Of a stretch of DNA of 64,000 nucleotides, positions 26,807 through 37,105 are shown piece by piece; within the stretch, counting starts at the first letter, position 1, and each line of letters opens with the position of its first letter. The translations under genes and the position numbers were made by a program. This DNA is from Megamerina dolium (Eukaryota > Arthropoda > Insecta > Diptera > Megamerinidae), in NCBI GenBank assembly GCA_963854835.1, contig OY978525.1, forward strand, positions 102,255,388 through 102,319,387. The letters run 5' to 3'. Under the pieces are notes generated by a model. It made no database searches. It was given only the letters and a program-made list of their open reading frames with translations, and had not been told where the DNA came from.

Positions 26807-29800
26807 GTTACTGTTGGTGTTTTCGATATTCGCTGGTCCAGCACTCTTGCTGCTGCTGCTTTTAAATGCTGCAACATTTATTCTCTGCCTTAGCGTATAT
26901 GCCCATCACATTACACATACACATCTATCATGATTATACTTGGATGTATGTAATAATACAACTATGTCCGGCAAAGCGGTACATTTTTTTTTTCTTTTCT
27001 GCTTTGTCTTCTTTTTCAGCATTTCACTTGTGCTGCTGCACTTGGTTGTTGTATTACCATTGTTCCTATATACATCACATCGACATCATCATCATCATCA
27101 TCAACAGCATCAGAGTCATCAGCAAGAGCAACGTCATTGAAAAGTGAATTCCTTTAGTTGACTTTGTTGCTTGTTGCCTCTGTTCGTATGGCAAACGTCA
27201 AAAATGCTGAATGTCATGCTGGATGAATGGAATGCAACAATAAACAAGTGCATCATATCAATGAATACCACTAGGAGTATGTTGTACATACTTTGATGTC
27301 CGAATTTTTCGATTAATTCGCATATGATGATGAAATACAACGAAACTACATAGTCAAGAAATGTAGCTCCACTAGTTCTTTTGGAATATGCGAGAAAGAG
27401 ACCTAAACAATTGAGCAGAAAATAATCAAACGTTTAAGCAAATCTGAACTAAAAAGCTACAAGATCGAGAAGGATAAAATTAAAAATACGAGGAGGTTCA
27501 TTTAATTGCAGCATTCGTTGAACTAACTCTCATTGCATTACCATTCACCAGATCTGAACTAGTTCCATGAAATTGAAATTAAATTGTTTTTCTTGATTGA
27601 TAGTAGTTTTATTAATGTTAATGTTGTTGTTGTTCTTATCATTGTAGTTGAAACTTTTTTTCCTACACCTTCCCTTCTTCAAGTGCAAGAGATCATTGCA
27701 ATATATTATATTATAAATGAATAATGCAATGAGTAATCAAGAATTGATTATGATGATTAAGATTGTGAAGATGATAATAATGACCAGCATGAAAATAATG
27801 TTATTGGAGCATAATAGCGCATTAATAGCAAATGAATTAATGTCAGCAATTTCGTTGCATTAATGTCGACATTTTTTAATACGAACAATTTTTATTCTAC
27901 AATTTTGCAGACATTTTTGCAATATTTGCAATTTTTACAAAATTTCATTTCGATGTATGAAATAATGTCGAAGAATTTTTGCAATTATGTCGAAAATCTA
28001 AGTTTATGCATTTTTATTGCGGTATTATATAAATTTCATTTTACAATAATATCGAAAAGTTGTAAGTTATAAAAAGCATTTATTGCCAAAAAACGTTCCA
28101 GCTATTTGAAAATACTCGTTGGCTACTTAATGAACTTAAGTGCGACATGGACTACCACAATGTTATCCATATGTCATATAGGAGTATTATAACCCCTCCT
28201 TGGAAACCCAACTAAATATTTATATAAGTCTGAAGACAAAAGTGATGACAAAAAGGAGAAACAGGAAACAAGAGATAATTTTCAATAATTGGTTAAACCA
28301 TTATCATCATTGGATATGTTTATATTAATTTTAACTATTTTGATTAATTATTCCAAAAATGTTAATATATAATATTGGCAATGATCATAATTATAACCCT
28401 AATCGCAAAACTAAATTTTAAATTATACAATTTTATTTGTTATTCATAAATTATTCAATAAAAATCGATATTTATATGCTGTGATCAAGATAATAACGAT
28501 CATGTCCAATGATAATCACTAACCAGTGTGATAATATTTGCTGCCGATGAACATAATGAAACAAATGTGATATATTGATCGTGAATATACGATCATAGTG
28601 GAACACAAAACAAAAACTGCAATAAATACGATTGAAAAGATGTAACTAAAAGTTACGGTGTCATAACATGCATAGGTGTTAAGTGAGTGATGGTTGTTTG
28701 ACTCATTGACTCAATAACAATAAATTCATTAGGGCTACTCTAAAAGATAGAAAGAAAAGACAGACTCGAAAGGTTCGTCTTTAAAAATATTAGCTGTCTG
28801 AAATAATAATGTCTAATATAAGTAAATTCTCTCCAACTTTATGCAAATTGATCATGCACGAACAATACTGGAAAACAAGATCAGCTCTAAATTCTACCAG
28901 CTTCAAATATATTCATATTAAAATTATGTGTAACTAAATTTATGATCACGCTGATCATGCTGATTATGTTGACAATGATGATAATAATACAATGCATAAT
29001 ACATACGATCATATTGATCATGTTCATGTTGATGATCGCAAACAATGTCCAACAAGTATGGCTTAGAAGAGAATGCATTAAAAGTTTGATTCTTTTCCTA
29101 TAAACGTTAAAATTGTTGATAATGATTATAACAAAAAAAAATATGTTTCTCATTTTAATCATATTAATATATTTCATATCGATCATTTAACACAATAATG
29201 AAGAGTATGATTTATTTAAAAGAAAAAATTGCATTAAATAATAAAATTCTTAAACATGTGATTTTATTGAATGCAACAATATCATAGTTTACTTTAATAA
29301 TGATTGTGTTTATATGATCATCATGATCGTCATGAACATGATTAATATGTGCATTATCATTATTTATGACCATTTTTAGTAAATAATAAATAAAATAAAT
29401 AAAAGAAATAATTTATTTTCCTTTACAATGTTGCTCATATCCGTTGTGTCTTGTCGTCGTTGTGCCATTGTTACATTTTTTAATGACTTTTAAGGACATT
29501 TGGTATATACTTATATTGTAAAATGCAATTTCTTTTCCGATTATTTATTTTATACTCTTTTTTTTTGTGTGTTTTAGTTTAACTTTTCATTTAATAACAC
29601 AACAAACATTGACAGTTGAGATTATTGTTTATCTTTTCAAAAAAACCAACATTGATTGACTTTAGCGGAAAATTGCAATTTTTTTTTTCTATTTCACTGA
29701 CAGCATAATCCTTATACGCACAACTCGTCGTACTTGACTGATGATAGTGATGTTGAGTTGCCTGGTGGCTGATGTACGAGCATATATATGTTACATATAT

Positions 29801-30522
29801 ATGATTTTATTAAGTGTATATAGTATATGTTACTTTGACGTTGTATCATAGATCGGTTCGAGCTAGCAAATATGTATATATATGATTATATAGTATAGTG
29901 ATTACAAATACACATAATAAATAATTTCACTAAACTAACATTAACGATGATTCATCATAGTCATTGTTGATAGTATTTTCTTCCTCCTTTTCTTCATGAT
30001 CTTCTGGCTAGTTGCATTGTTGACGATCATGTTTGTGTGTATGTGTGTGTATTTGATTTACTACATAGTATTTACATTTATAGATATAAAAAACAAGTTT
30101 CTAAACATTCGTACATGCTTCATAAGCTAATTAAATGTACACCGATTAATGTCTATTTAATTTTTTTTTAATTTTTATTTCTTTTTGAAGTCGAACGGAG
30201 AGAAGTATTACAATTTTTGCAAATATTCGTATTCAAATAAAACTTGTTTTCTAGACTGCATCATCATTTTATCTATCATAGGTATATAATAATATATACA
30301 TTTATATTTGTCTATGCGTAAATATAATTAAATCTTTCATAACATAATCGTAATGCAAATATATTGTATACTCGTATGTGCTTGAGTGCATAATGTTGTA
30401 ATGGTCGAATGTGTCTATATTTGCATGATTTTACATACTACTACTACTACGACTATTACTTTATACAAATATATATCCCACTGTGCATTGATAAATGTAT
30501 TACTTAAAATTAAATACTTAAA

Positions 30523-30622
<100 letters not shown>

Positions 30623-30862
30623 ACATTTGCATACAACTACAATATTTATTATATATCCGGGTTTCATTTCGCATCACATACGTAAGTTGTCAAATATACT
30701 TATACGATTGCAGTTTAAACAGTTATTATATTGCAAAGACCGTTACTAAAAAAAAAGGAAAAAGGAAAGAAACAAAAAAATCAATTTAAGATGCATCGAT
30801 ACTTTGAAAATGTAAAAAGTTGTAAAAAAGTTGTGTAATCGAAATTACAGCCACTATTGACG

Positions 30863-30943
30863 ATGGATTAATTCTAATTATAATTAATATTGTCGAATAT
30901 AATATTTATAATATTCGTAATGATTATGTATAAATTAATCCAT
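30863..30943. repeat. imperfect 81-bp palindrome
   Basis: ATGGATTAATT at 30863 pairs with AATTAATCCAT ending at 30943. The inner arms also pair imperfectly around CGAATATAATATTTATAATA at the centre. It is AT-rich and foldback-like, possibly a very small MITE or a cruciform-prone sequence. Confidence 0.6.
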
Positions 30944-31050
30944 AAATTGCACAGTCATTGCATAAAAACATAAGTTAATTAGAGAGTTCACTGGGATTTA
31001 AGTAATGGAACACATTGACTGTGCTTTAAAAATAACTAAATAAATAAATA

Positions 31051-31240
31051 TGTGGCACTTAAAGCCCCGAAGGGCTCAATGGACGAGCTTCTCTTCAATT
31101 ACTGTTGTTTGTGTTAAATTTTGGACAGTATTAGAAGGGACCTACTTATTTTAGCCGGTTCCGAACGGCAGAACTCTTGTGACATTACTTTTTCTGACCT
31201 TTGTCACAGAGTTCTTTTAGAAGCTCTTTCATGGCAGTGA
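31051..31240 (-). mobile_element. SINE family member, copy A (lacks tRNA head)
   Basis: From TGTGGCACTTAAAGCCCCGA through TAGAAGGGACCTACTTATTT, CGGTTCCGAACGGCAGAAC and TTTCATGGCAG, this block closely matches copy C at 40776-41097 in the same order and orientation. The element reads on the minus strand, so 31051 is its 3' end and the tRNA-like 5' head is missing. The minus strand here can form GAGCCC-UUCG-GGGCUU near its 3' end, with a short ATTT-type tail outside (31036-31050). Confidence 0.85.
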
Positions 31241-33716
31241 TTTGGTTATCTAAACTACTGAATAAGACCAACATTTGGCAGCACTTTCAAAATTCGGTAT
31301 TGTGCTTTAAAATGTTTTCGTCGCTAACTAAAAAACATTGTGAACCTTGATATGATGAAAATATAGATTTCTGCAGTATCTGCTGGCTTCATTTTTCATG
31401 AGATCTGTATAGCGAACATCAAGCGATCATCGAAACAGATTTTCACATGGATCTAAATGAATCTTAGTTTGAGAAAAAGAACTCGTGAAATTGAATTTCT
31501 AAAAACGATTTCATAGTCTTAGTAATGCAAAGTTTGGACCACTTTCTCTAAGTCATATTTAGGCTACCATCTAAGTACCAGAAAAATTAGCTGATCAGTT
31601 GTAAAAATGATTTAAAGATATCTCTTTTAAAACTCAATTGCTCTTCACGAAAAACTCTATAAGTGTTCCACAATAATTATAGTTTTTGCAATGCTGTAAT
31701 CGGTAATCGACAACATAATTTTTCAACTATTTTTGCAACTCAACAAATCAGAGATTAAAGACCGATATAGTAATTGTTGATGCGATTTTTTAAACTTGAA
31801 ATTATTTAGAACTAATTCTAGAAATCATATTTAGGGCATTCAATCATGAAATGGTATTTAAGGTCATACTGAAAACAAAACCTGCCTACCTTCGCTTCTT
31901 ATTTTCATAATTTTTGTAAATTAAAAAGAGCTTTAGAATTATTTATGATCGTCAGAAGGACTTGGGAATATGTTTTAAATATGTTTAAGTCGAGTAATCT
32001 TGAATATAATTTTCAATATGTACCTAAAAAAGTGCTTAAAGTGAAAAAATTCCAAAAATGAAGTTCGCTAATCTTTAATATAATTTTCAAAGTGAAAGAA
32101 CTTTCTTGTACAATTTTCAAAATGTTGTTCCAAATTATGAGTTTTTTAAAATATTTTTTTTTCAGATGAGCCAAACTCAACACTCAGAATGAGAAGCTTA
32201 TGGATAAGGCTCTCACATCGATTTCTTTCTAGGCATGTTTAACATGAATCTATTCGAATTCTGTTCACTGATTAAGAACAGAAGCACTAGTGTGACATCA
32301 CTTAATATAGTTTTGCTTTAGAGCCCTTTCGGAAGATGATTGAGGTCAAAATTTGCCAGTTATATAACATCACCAATCTACCGCCTAAAATCTTCATGAA
32401 AAAAAAATATATGGTATATTTTTATTGTATATATATGCACATAAATCGTATATTCAAAATGATCTATCATTTTTACTTTCAAAAATAATAACATCATTTC
32501 AAAAGTACTTGTAAAATTCTTCAATTAACTTTCAACCTTTCGTAACACTTTAGTGCAACATATACTCATAAAATGAAGCTATTATTGATCATACTACACA
32601 CACACACACACACGCACACATACTTTATAATCAATCATACATATTCATTTAGCTAAATTGGGTTGCAATGTAGCTATAGTATCGTACGTTGTATACAAGT
32701 CAATGGTGCTTTGTAATCGAAAAGATGAATAAATGTGATGGTAATGATTAATTTGATGATAGCAATCAAATTTTACTTGCATACTATTATTATGTACATA
32801 AAAATGTACATACGTACTATTTATTAAGAAATTTTCATTTTTCTATTAATTGTTTATGCCGCCGCCACCGACAATCGAACAGCAGCATACAAGTAGCATG
32901 CAGCATCAGTACGTAAAAATATGACATGAATCAATTATTGTTTATGATTAATTTTATGTAATGAAAAAAATATATATAATGTTTCTTTTATTATTGTACT
33001 ATGTATTTTACAATTATTATTATTTTTTTTTTCTCTCTCTCTCTCTCTATGTCTTCATTTATTCATTTACGTATTGGCAATGTATTGTAATTGCATTCAG
33101 TTGTTGTGCAAGTAAATGAATATATCATAGATGGTACATATGATTTTATGCAATATGTATGAGAATGTATTGGATTTTAATTTTTATTATTACCTTTACC
33201 AAATGTAGAAAAGACAACAATTAAATGAAATTTTGACGAGAAAGTATTTATTGGATTTCCTGTTTATTAATTTCTATTTTAACAAAAAAAGTGAAATCTT
33301 TTGTATAGATAATTTTTGAATTGTTCACTAGTAATAAATGCAAAAATAATTTTATTTTACCTATGTATTTAGTGAATAATTTTTTTTTTTTTTTTTTTTT
33401 TTGTAGATAAAAGGTATATTGCGGATATTATATAAGTAAGTAAATGGGGAAATAACCTAAATTCATATTATATAATGAAAAGGATATATGTAAGATATAA
33501 TTCAAATATATTCAAAAGTATTGAATATTCAAAAACACCCGATACTCAAATAGCATACATAGTACTCTACATGTATAAAAAAAATCATACTGCCTTTCAA
33601 GCCTTTCAAATAATCAATGCTTAAATATTTGTTTTAAAATCAAATCTTGAAGTACAAGTTGTCAATTTTAGTTATTTAAATTCCATAATATTACTTGAAA
33701 ATAGTTTTCAAAATTT
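31241..33716. other. spacer, slightly less AT-rich in the first kilobase
   Basis: The interval 31241-32350 has a more even base mix than most of the window, but all frames are short and I see no motif. A CA run lies at 32598-32614, a CT run near 33034 and a T23 run at 33380-33402. Nothing else recognised. Confidence 0.5.
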
Positions 33717-34334
33717 CAGTGTTGTTTTATAAAATTTTCGATTTAATTGGGCTTCGTTTTTGCATTCGGTATATGAAATCTGCTCATACCGAAGCTTGAA
33801 GCTTAAATGCACCAATTGCAGTAATAGGGAATTCTCTATTTTTTAATCGCTTAATTTGACAAGAAATATGTTTTCATTGTATGAGATGCTCTAAGAGACG
33901 ATGGATGTTAAATTTTGTATTAAAGAGAGCCCGAGTATCACTCAAAGGCGAGGATCTGCTCTTACTGAAGGGGATGAGAATATTTTGAAAATATTTTAAA
34001 GTTAATTAAATTTAAATTTTCTGTTAAAAAAAATTTGCTTTAGAGGAAGTAGTATTGTGAAACGAAATACTTCGTGATAACTGTTTTAATCGTCGAAATC
34101 GATAGAAAATGGTTTTTCAATCATACATTTAATCACTCGATGTGCCTTAAAAGGCTTTGGTGCGTGAATGACAATGCGGCAATTACTAAATATTATATAT
34201 TACTAGATTTTTGTAAATCGCAACGTGTTGACTGGTTGCCTGTAGAAACAGAAAGAGGAAGTTTGAGAGCGGAAGTGGCATGACAGCTTATGTTCGAAGC
34301 AGCTGATTTCGTGACAGCTGATGTTCGAAACAGC

Positions 34335-35117
34335 TGATATTTGGGAGTAAGAAGGCATTTGATTAAAGTTGGTTTAAAAAGCTACAAACCGGTAAAGAAA
34401 CCAATGCTTACACCAAAACATGTAAAAAAAAGGTATGTTTGGTTTAATGCCTTCAAAACAAAAACAACAACATATATATTTTTTTCCAGACTTGAATTTG
34501 CTAAGAAGTACGTGGGCTGGTCCATAAAAAAGTGGTTTGGCGTACTGTTCAGTGATGAAGTTAAAATAAATTTATTTAATTCAGACGGAATAATAAGAGT
34601 TCGACATGCGAAAGGTGAAGGCCTCAATCCGCGATACTGTAAAAAGACTGTAAAGCATGGAGGAGGGAACGTCATGGTGTGGGCGTGTTTTTCGAGGAGT
34701 GGACTTGGTCCGTTGCATAGAATTGACCACAAAATGGACAGATTTATGTATAAGGACATCTTAGAAACTGCAATGTTGCCTTTTGCGGAATGGAATATGC
34801 CACTTCGATGGGTGTTTCAGCACGACAATGATCCGAAACACACATCGAAGTTTGTGAAGGATTGGCTACAGTCAAATAAGATTCAAGTGCTTGATTGGCC
34901 GGCACAATCGCCCGACTTGAATCCTATTGAAAATTTGTTTTCAATTTTAAAACGAGGCTTGGGATCAAAGCGCTTTAAAAATAAAGACGTACTATTTTTA
35001 GGCCTCAAAACTGAATGGGAAAATATAAATAAATCATATTTAACGAAATTAGTAGCTTCTATGCCCAAAAGGTGTGCTGCAGTAATTAAAAATAAGGGAT
35101 ACTACACAAAATATTAA
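34335..35117 (+). pseudogene. Tc1-like transposase, catalytic domain intact, N-terminus broken
   Basis: The frame opens after a TGA at 34335 with no ATG near its start (the first codon in homologous context is TTG 34341). It ends with TAA at 35115-35117. It begins VRRHLIKVGLKSYKPVKKPM, the Tc1 motif between the DNA-binding and catalytic regions. A 57-nt intron is predicted at 34433-34489; removing it joins KHVKKR directly to LEFAKKY, as in Tc1 relatives. Counting the unspliced frame from 34341, the catalytic triad is D72 (FSDEVK), D162 (QHDNDPKH) and E197 (LNPIENLF), with 34 residues between the last two (DD34E). The C-terminus (MPKRCAAVIKNKGYYTKY) is also family-typical. The N-terminal helix-turn-helix part is degraded by stops between about 33900 and 34335. 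The catalytic domain looks young, but the whole gene is probably not functional. Its product would be a nuclear cut-and-paste transposase acting at TA sites. Confidence 0.9.
34433..34489 (+). other. predicted 57-nt intron in the Tc1-like transposase
   Basis: The donor is AAG|GTATGT (34433), the acceptor TTTTTTTCCAG (ends 34489) and a branch-like TTTAAT lies at 34443-34448. The phase is 2: AG + A regenerates Arg. The 57 nt are a multiple of three without a stop, so the frame stays open unspliced, but the 19 codons interrupt a conserved stretch. About 60 nt is a typical short fly intron. Confidence 0.8.
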
Positions 35118-35118
35118 A

Positions 35119-35339
35119 AGTTGCTTAAGTTTTGCACAGATGAAATATGAGTATAATTTGTTTTTTGTTGTTTACAGTTAATTTCGTAAGAATACCGAAC
35201 TTTTGTTGTTGTTGTTTTTTATGTATTTAATGAAGGAACAAATAAATATTAAAACATTCAATCTAAGCGCTTTTATTTTTTAGTAAATTTGAAATCAATG
35301 AGAGCACTATGCCAGTTGCTTAAGTTTTGCACAATACTG
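35119..35339 (+). repeat. right terminal region with two direct repeats (IR/DR)
   Basis: Two perfect 20-bp copies of AGTTGCTTAAGTTTTGCACA, 195 bp apart. The inner one starts two bases after the transposase stop codon and the outer one lies 6 bp from the element end. In IR/DR Tc1 elements such repeats are transposase binding sites. Confidence 0.85.
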
Positions 35340-35592
35340 TATATATATATATTGGAAGAAGTTTTGTTGTAAACAAATATTTTGGAGTTATTTTTAAATC
35401 GCTGAAATCAACATGCAATTTTATATCATTGTGAATGGGTGTAAAAGTGGACTTATGAACTGCAGAAATCGAAATAGATGGATTAATGTATCAACTCAAA
35501 AACATAATGTGTTAATTTTGTAAGCAATTTATTTGTGTTTTTCATAACATTCCAATAAATTTAATTTTATTTGTTGCCATTGTTGAGGATAG

Positions 35593-35880
35593 TGTGGCTG
35601 TCATCTCTCTGAGAGAACACACTTAGGCCAGAAAGGCTCAATGTAACACAACTGAGCTTCTCTTCCAATACTGTTGTGTTGTGTATGTATTAAATTTGAA
35701 TAGTATTAGAACGAACCTACTTATATTTAGCCGATTCCGAACGGTACAATTCATGTGACATCACTTTTTCTGAGCTTTGTCACAGAGAAGCATTTTAAAA
35801 AGCATTTTTCATGGCAAATTGTTACTGCCGGAAAAATTGTCAAGCACTGGCCGGTTCGAAAGAAAAATTGATATTAAAGT
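35593..35880 (-). mobile_element. SINE family member, copy B (lacks tRNA head)
   Basis: It matches copies A and C in order: ACTTAGGCCAGAAAGGCTCA, GAGCTTCTCTTCC, TAGTATTAGAACGAACCTAC, CCGATTCCGAACGG, TGTGACATCACTTTTTCTGA, TTTCATGGCAAATTG and TTCGAAAGAAAAATTGAT. It extends further toward the 5' part of the element than copy A but stops before the tRNA-like head. Its 3' end (the lower coordinate) is less certain because 35593-35615 differs from the other copies. The open frame 35811-36041 overlaps it by chance. Confidence 0.85.
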
Positions 35881-36700
35881 TGACTCAACAAAAAATTCAA
35901 ATCTGCAGTGATAGAAGTTTAATATTAGCGATAAAGTCATTTACATTTTTTTTTTGTTCTCACGCGAAGCCATTCGTTATTGGCACTGGTAAATATTCGA
36001 ATGAAAGTAATCAACTTTCATATATGAATTTATTATTATAATTATTATTATAATTATTATTAATATTATAAATATTATAATTTTTGTTATATGTATATAG
36101 TAAATTCAGCATATACTTCCTCCTCACTACGCATTTAAAATCACATTTTGGCACATATCGTATTTAGTGTATTTACGTGCATACCAAACCAGTAACGTTT
36201 AATATCACGTGGTGTTTACATTGCTATTTCCGGCAAATTTTAAATACTACATTTTATTTTACAACAACAACAAACAAAAAAGAAATCACAACAATTTGAG
36301 TACAAAAAAAAAAAAATAATACATTCCAACAAAAATATATGATATGTATGATAGTATGTAAATATATGCAAAATAGTATGTACGAGTACATGTATTTAAC
36401 GCATTGTTGTTTATTTCATTGATCGTTTTAAAACGCATATAGAATTTTTGATTTAACTATTTGCTTAACTTCTCAGTATTTTATACAATTCTGATTAAAA
36501 ATAAATAATAAAAACAAACGAAAAAAAAAAACAATGTTAAAATGACACACGTGGTATATATTGAGTCATGCATTTACAGGTTACTAATCCACATACGAAA
36601 TACGGATATATCTACGTCGTTTAGCCTATTTTTATTTCGTGTTTTTTTTTTATTATTGCTAACCTCTTCAGTAATGCAAATCTTATTTTGGTATCTTAAG
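35881..36700. other. AT-rich spacer
   Basis: AATTATT-type low-complexity DNA (36035-36085) and A-runs. No gene seen. Confidence 0.5.
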
Positions 36701-37105
36701 TACAGGTTGTTCAATAAGTTTTGGCGATCTTATTTTTATAAAATTCACACAACTTTTCTATCAACACTTGTGAATTTTTAATTTTTTCAATATATTAATC
36801 CATTCGCCTGTTCAAAGTGTATGAGTCACAGAATTCTTATTTATTAAAGAAATAAAAAAAAGATCTGGTTTACTAAACAAACTACTCATATTTCATAAAG
36901 ACAATGCAGCCTCTCACACAGCTCAAGAAACCATCGCGAAAAGTCATCGACAGCTATAAGCTCTCTCTGACTGCTGGCCGTTCTCCCACCTTTAAAAATT
37001 AATTGTTGAAAAATGATTTTGAGCTTCTTGAAGAATATATTTTATATTAAACAAAAGAAGTGACTTTTTTCATTTCCATTTGCAGAAACTTATTGAACAA
37101 TTTTA
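36701..37105 (+). mobile_element. mariner deletion derivative with both terminal inverted repeats
   Basis: The left end TACAGGTTGTTCAATAAGTT (36701) is the inverse of the right end ..AAACTTATTGAACAATTTTA (to about 37105), with 15 of 16 bases matching in the TTGTTCAATAAGTTT core. Only part of a transposase remains between them. LLFHKDNAASHTAQETIAK (from 36885) keeps the second catalytic Asp region of a mariner. After a stop, ALSDCWPFSHL corresponds to the PSDYWLF.DLK-type block just after the third Asp. At about 400 bp against the usual 1.3 kb, most of the gene is missing. The remnant could only be moved by an enzyme from elsewhere. Confidence 0.8.

Larger units (their letters stand above)
33895..35339 (+). 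mobile_element. Tc1-like transposon (IR/DR-type right end)
   Basis: The element contains a Tc1-like transposase gene (34335-35117). Its right end is a well-defined terminus, ACTG at 35336-35339 followed by TA (35340-35341), as in Tc1 elements inserted at TA. The 20-mer AGTTGCTTAAGTTTTGCACA occurs perfectly twice in direct orientation, at 35119-35138 and at 35314-35333. This is the two-direct-repeat layout of the IR/DR class. The left terminus is not clear. The first coding-like island, ITQRRGSALTEGDENIL (from about 33940), resembles the Tc1 linker between the DNA-binding and catalytic domains. A weak terminus candidate, CAGTGTTG at 33717, would give a length of about 1.6 kb, normal for Tc1. 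No inverted copy of the 20-mer was found on the left. Confidence 0.85.

Noticed and set aside
34382..34759. 125-codon minus-strand open frame
   Set aside because: Antisense to the Tc1-like transposase; no motif of its own.
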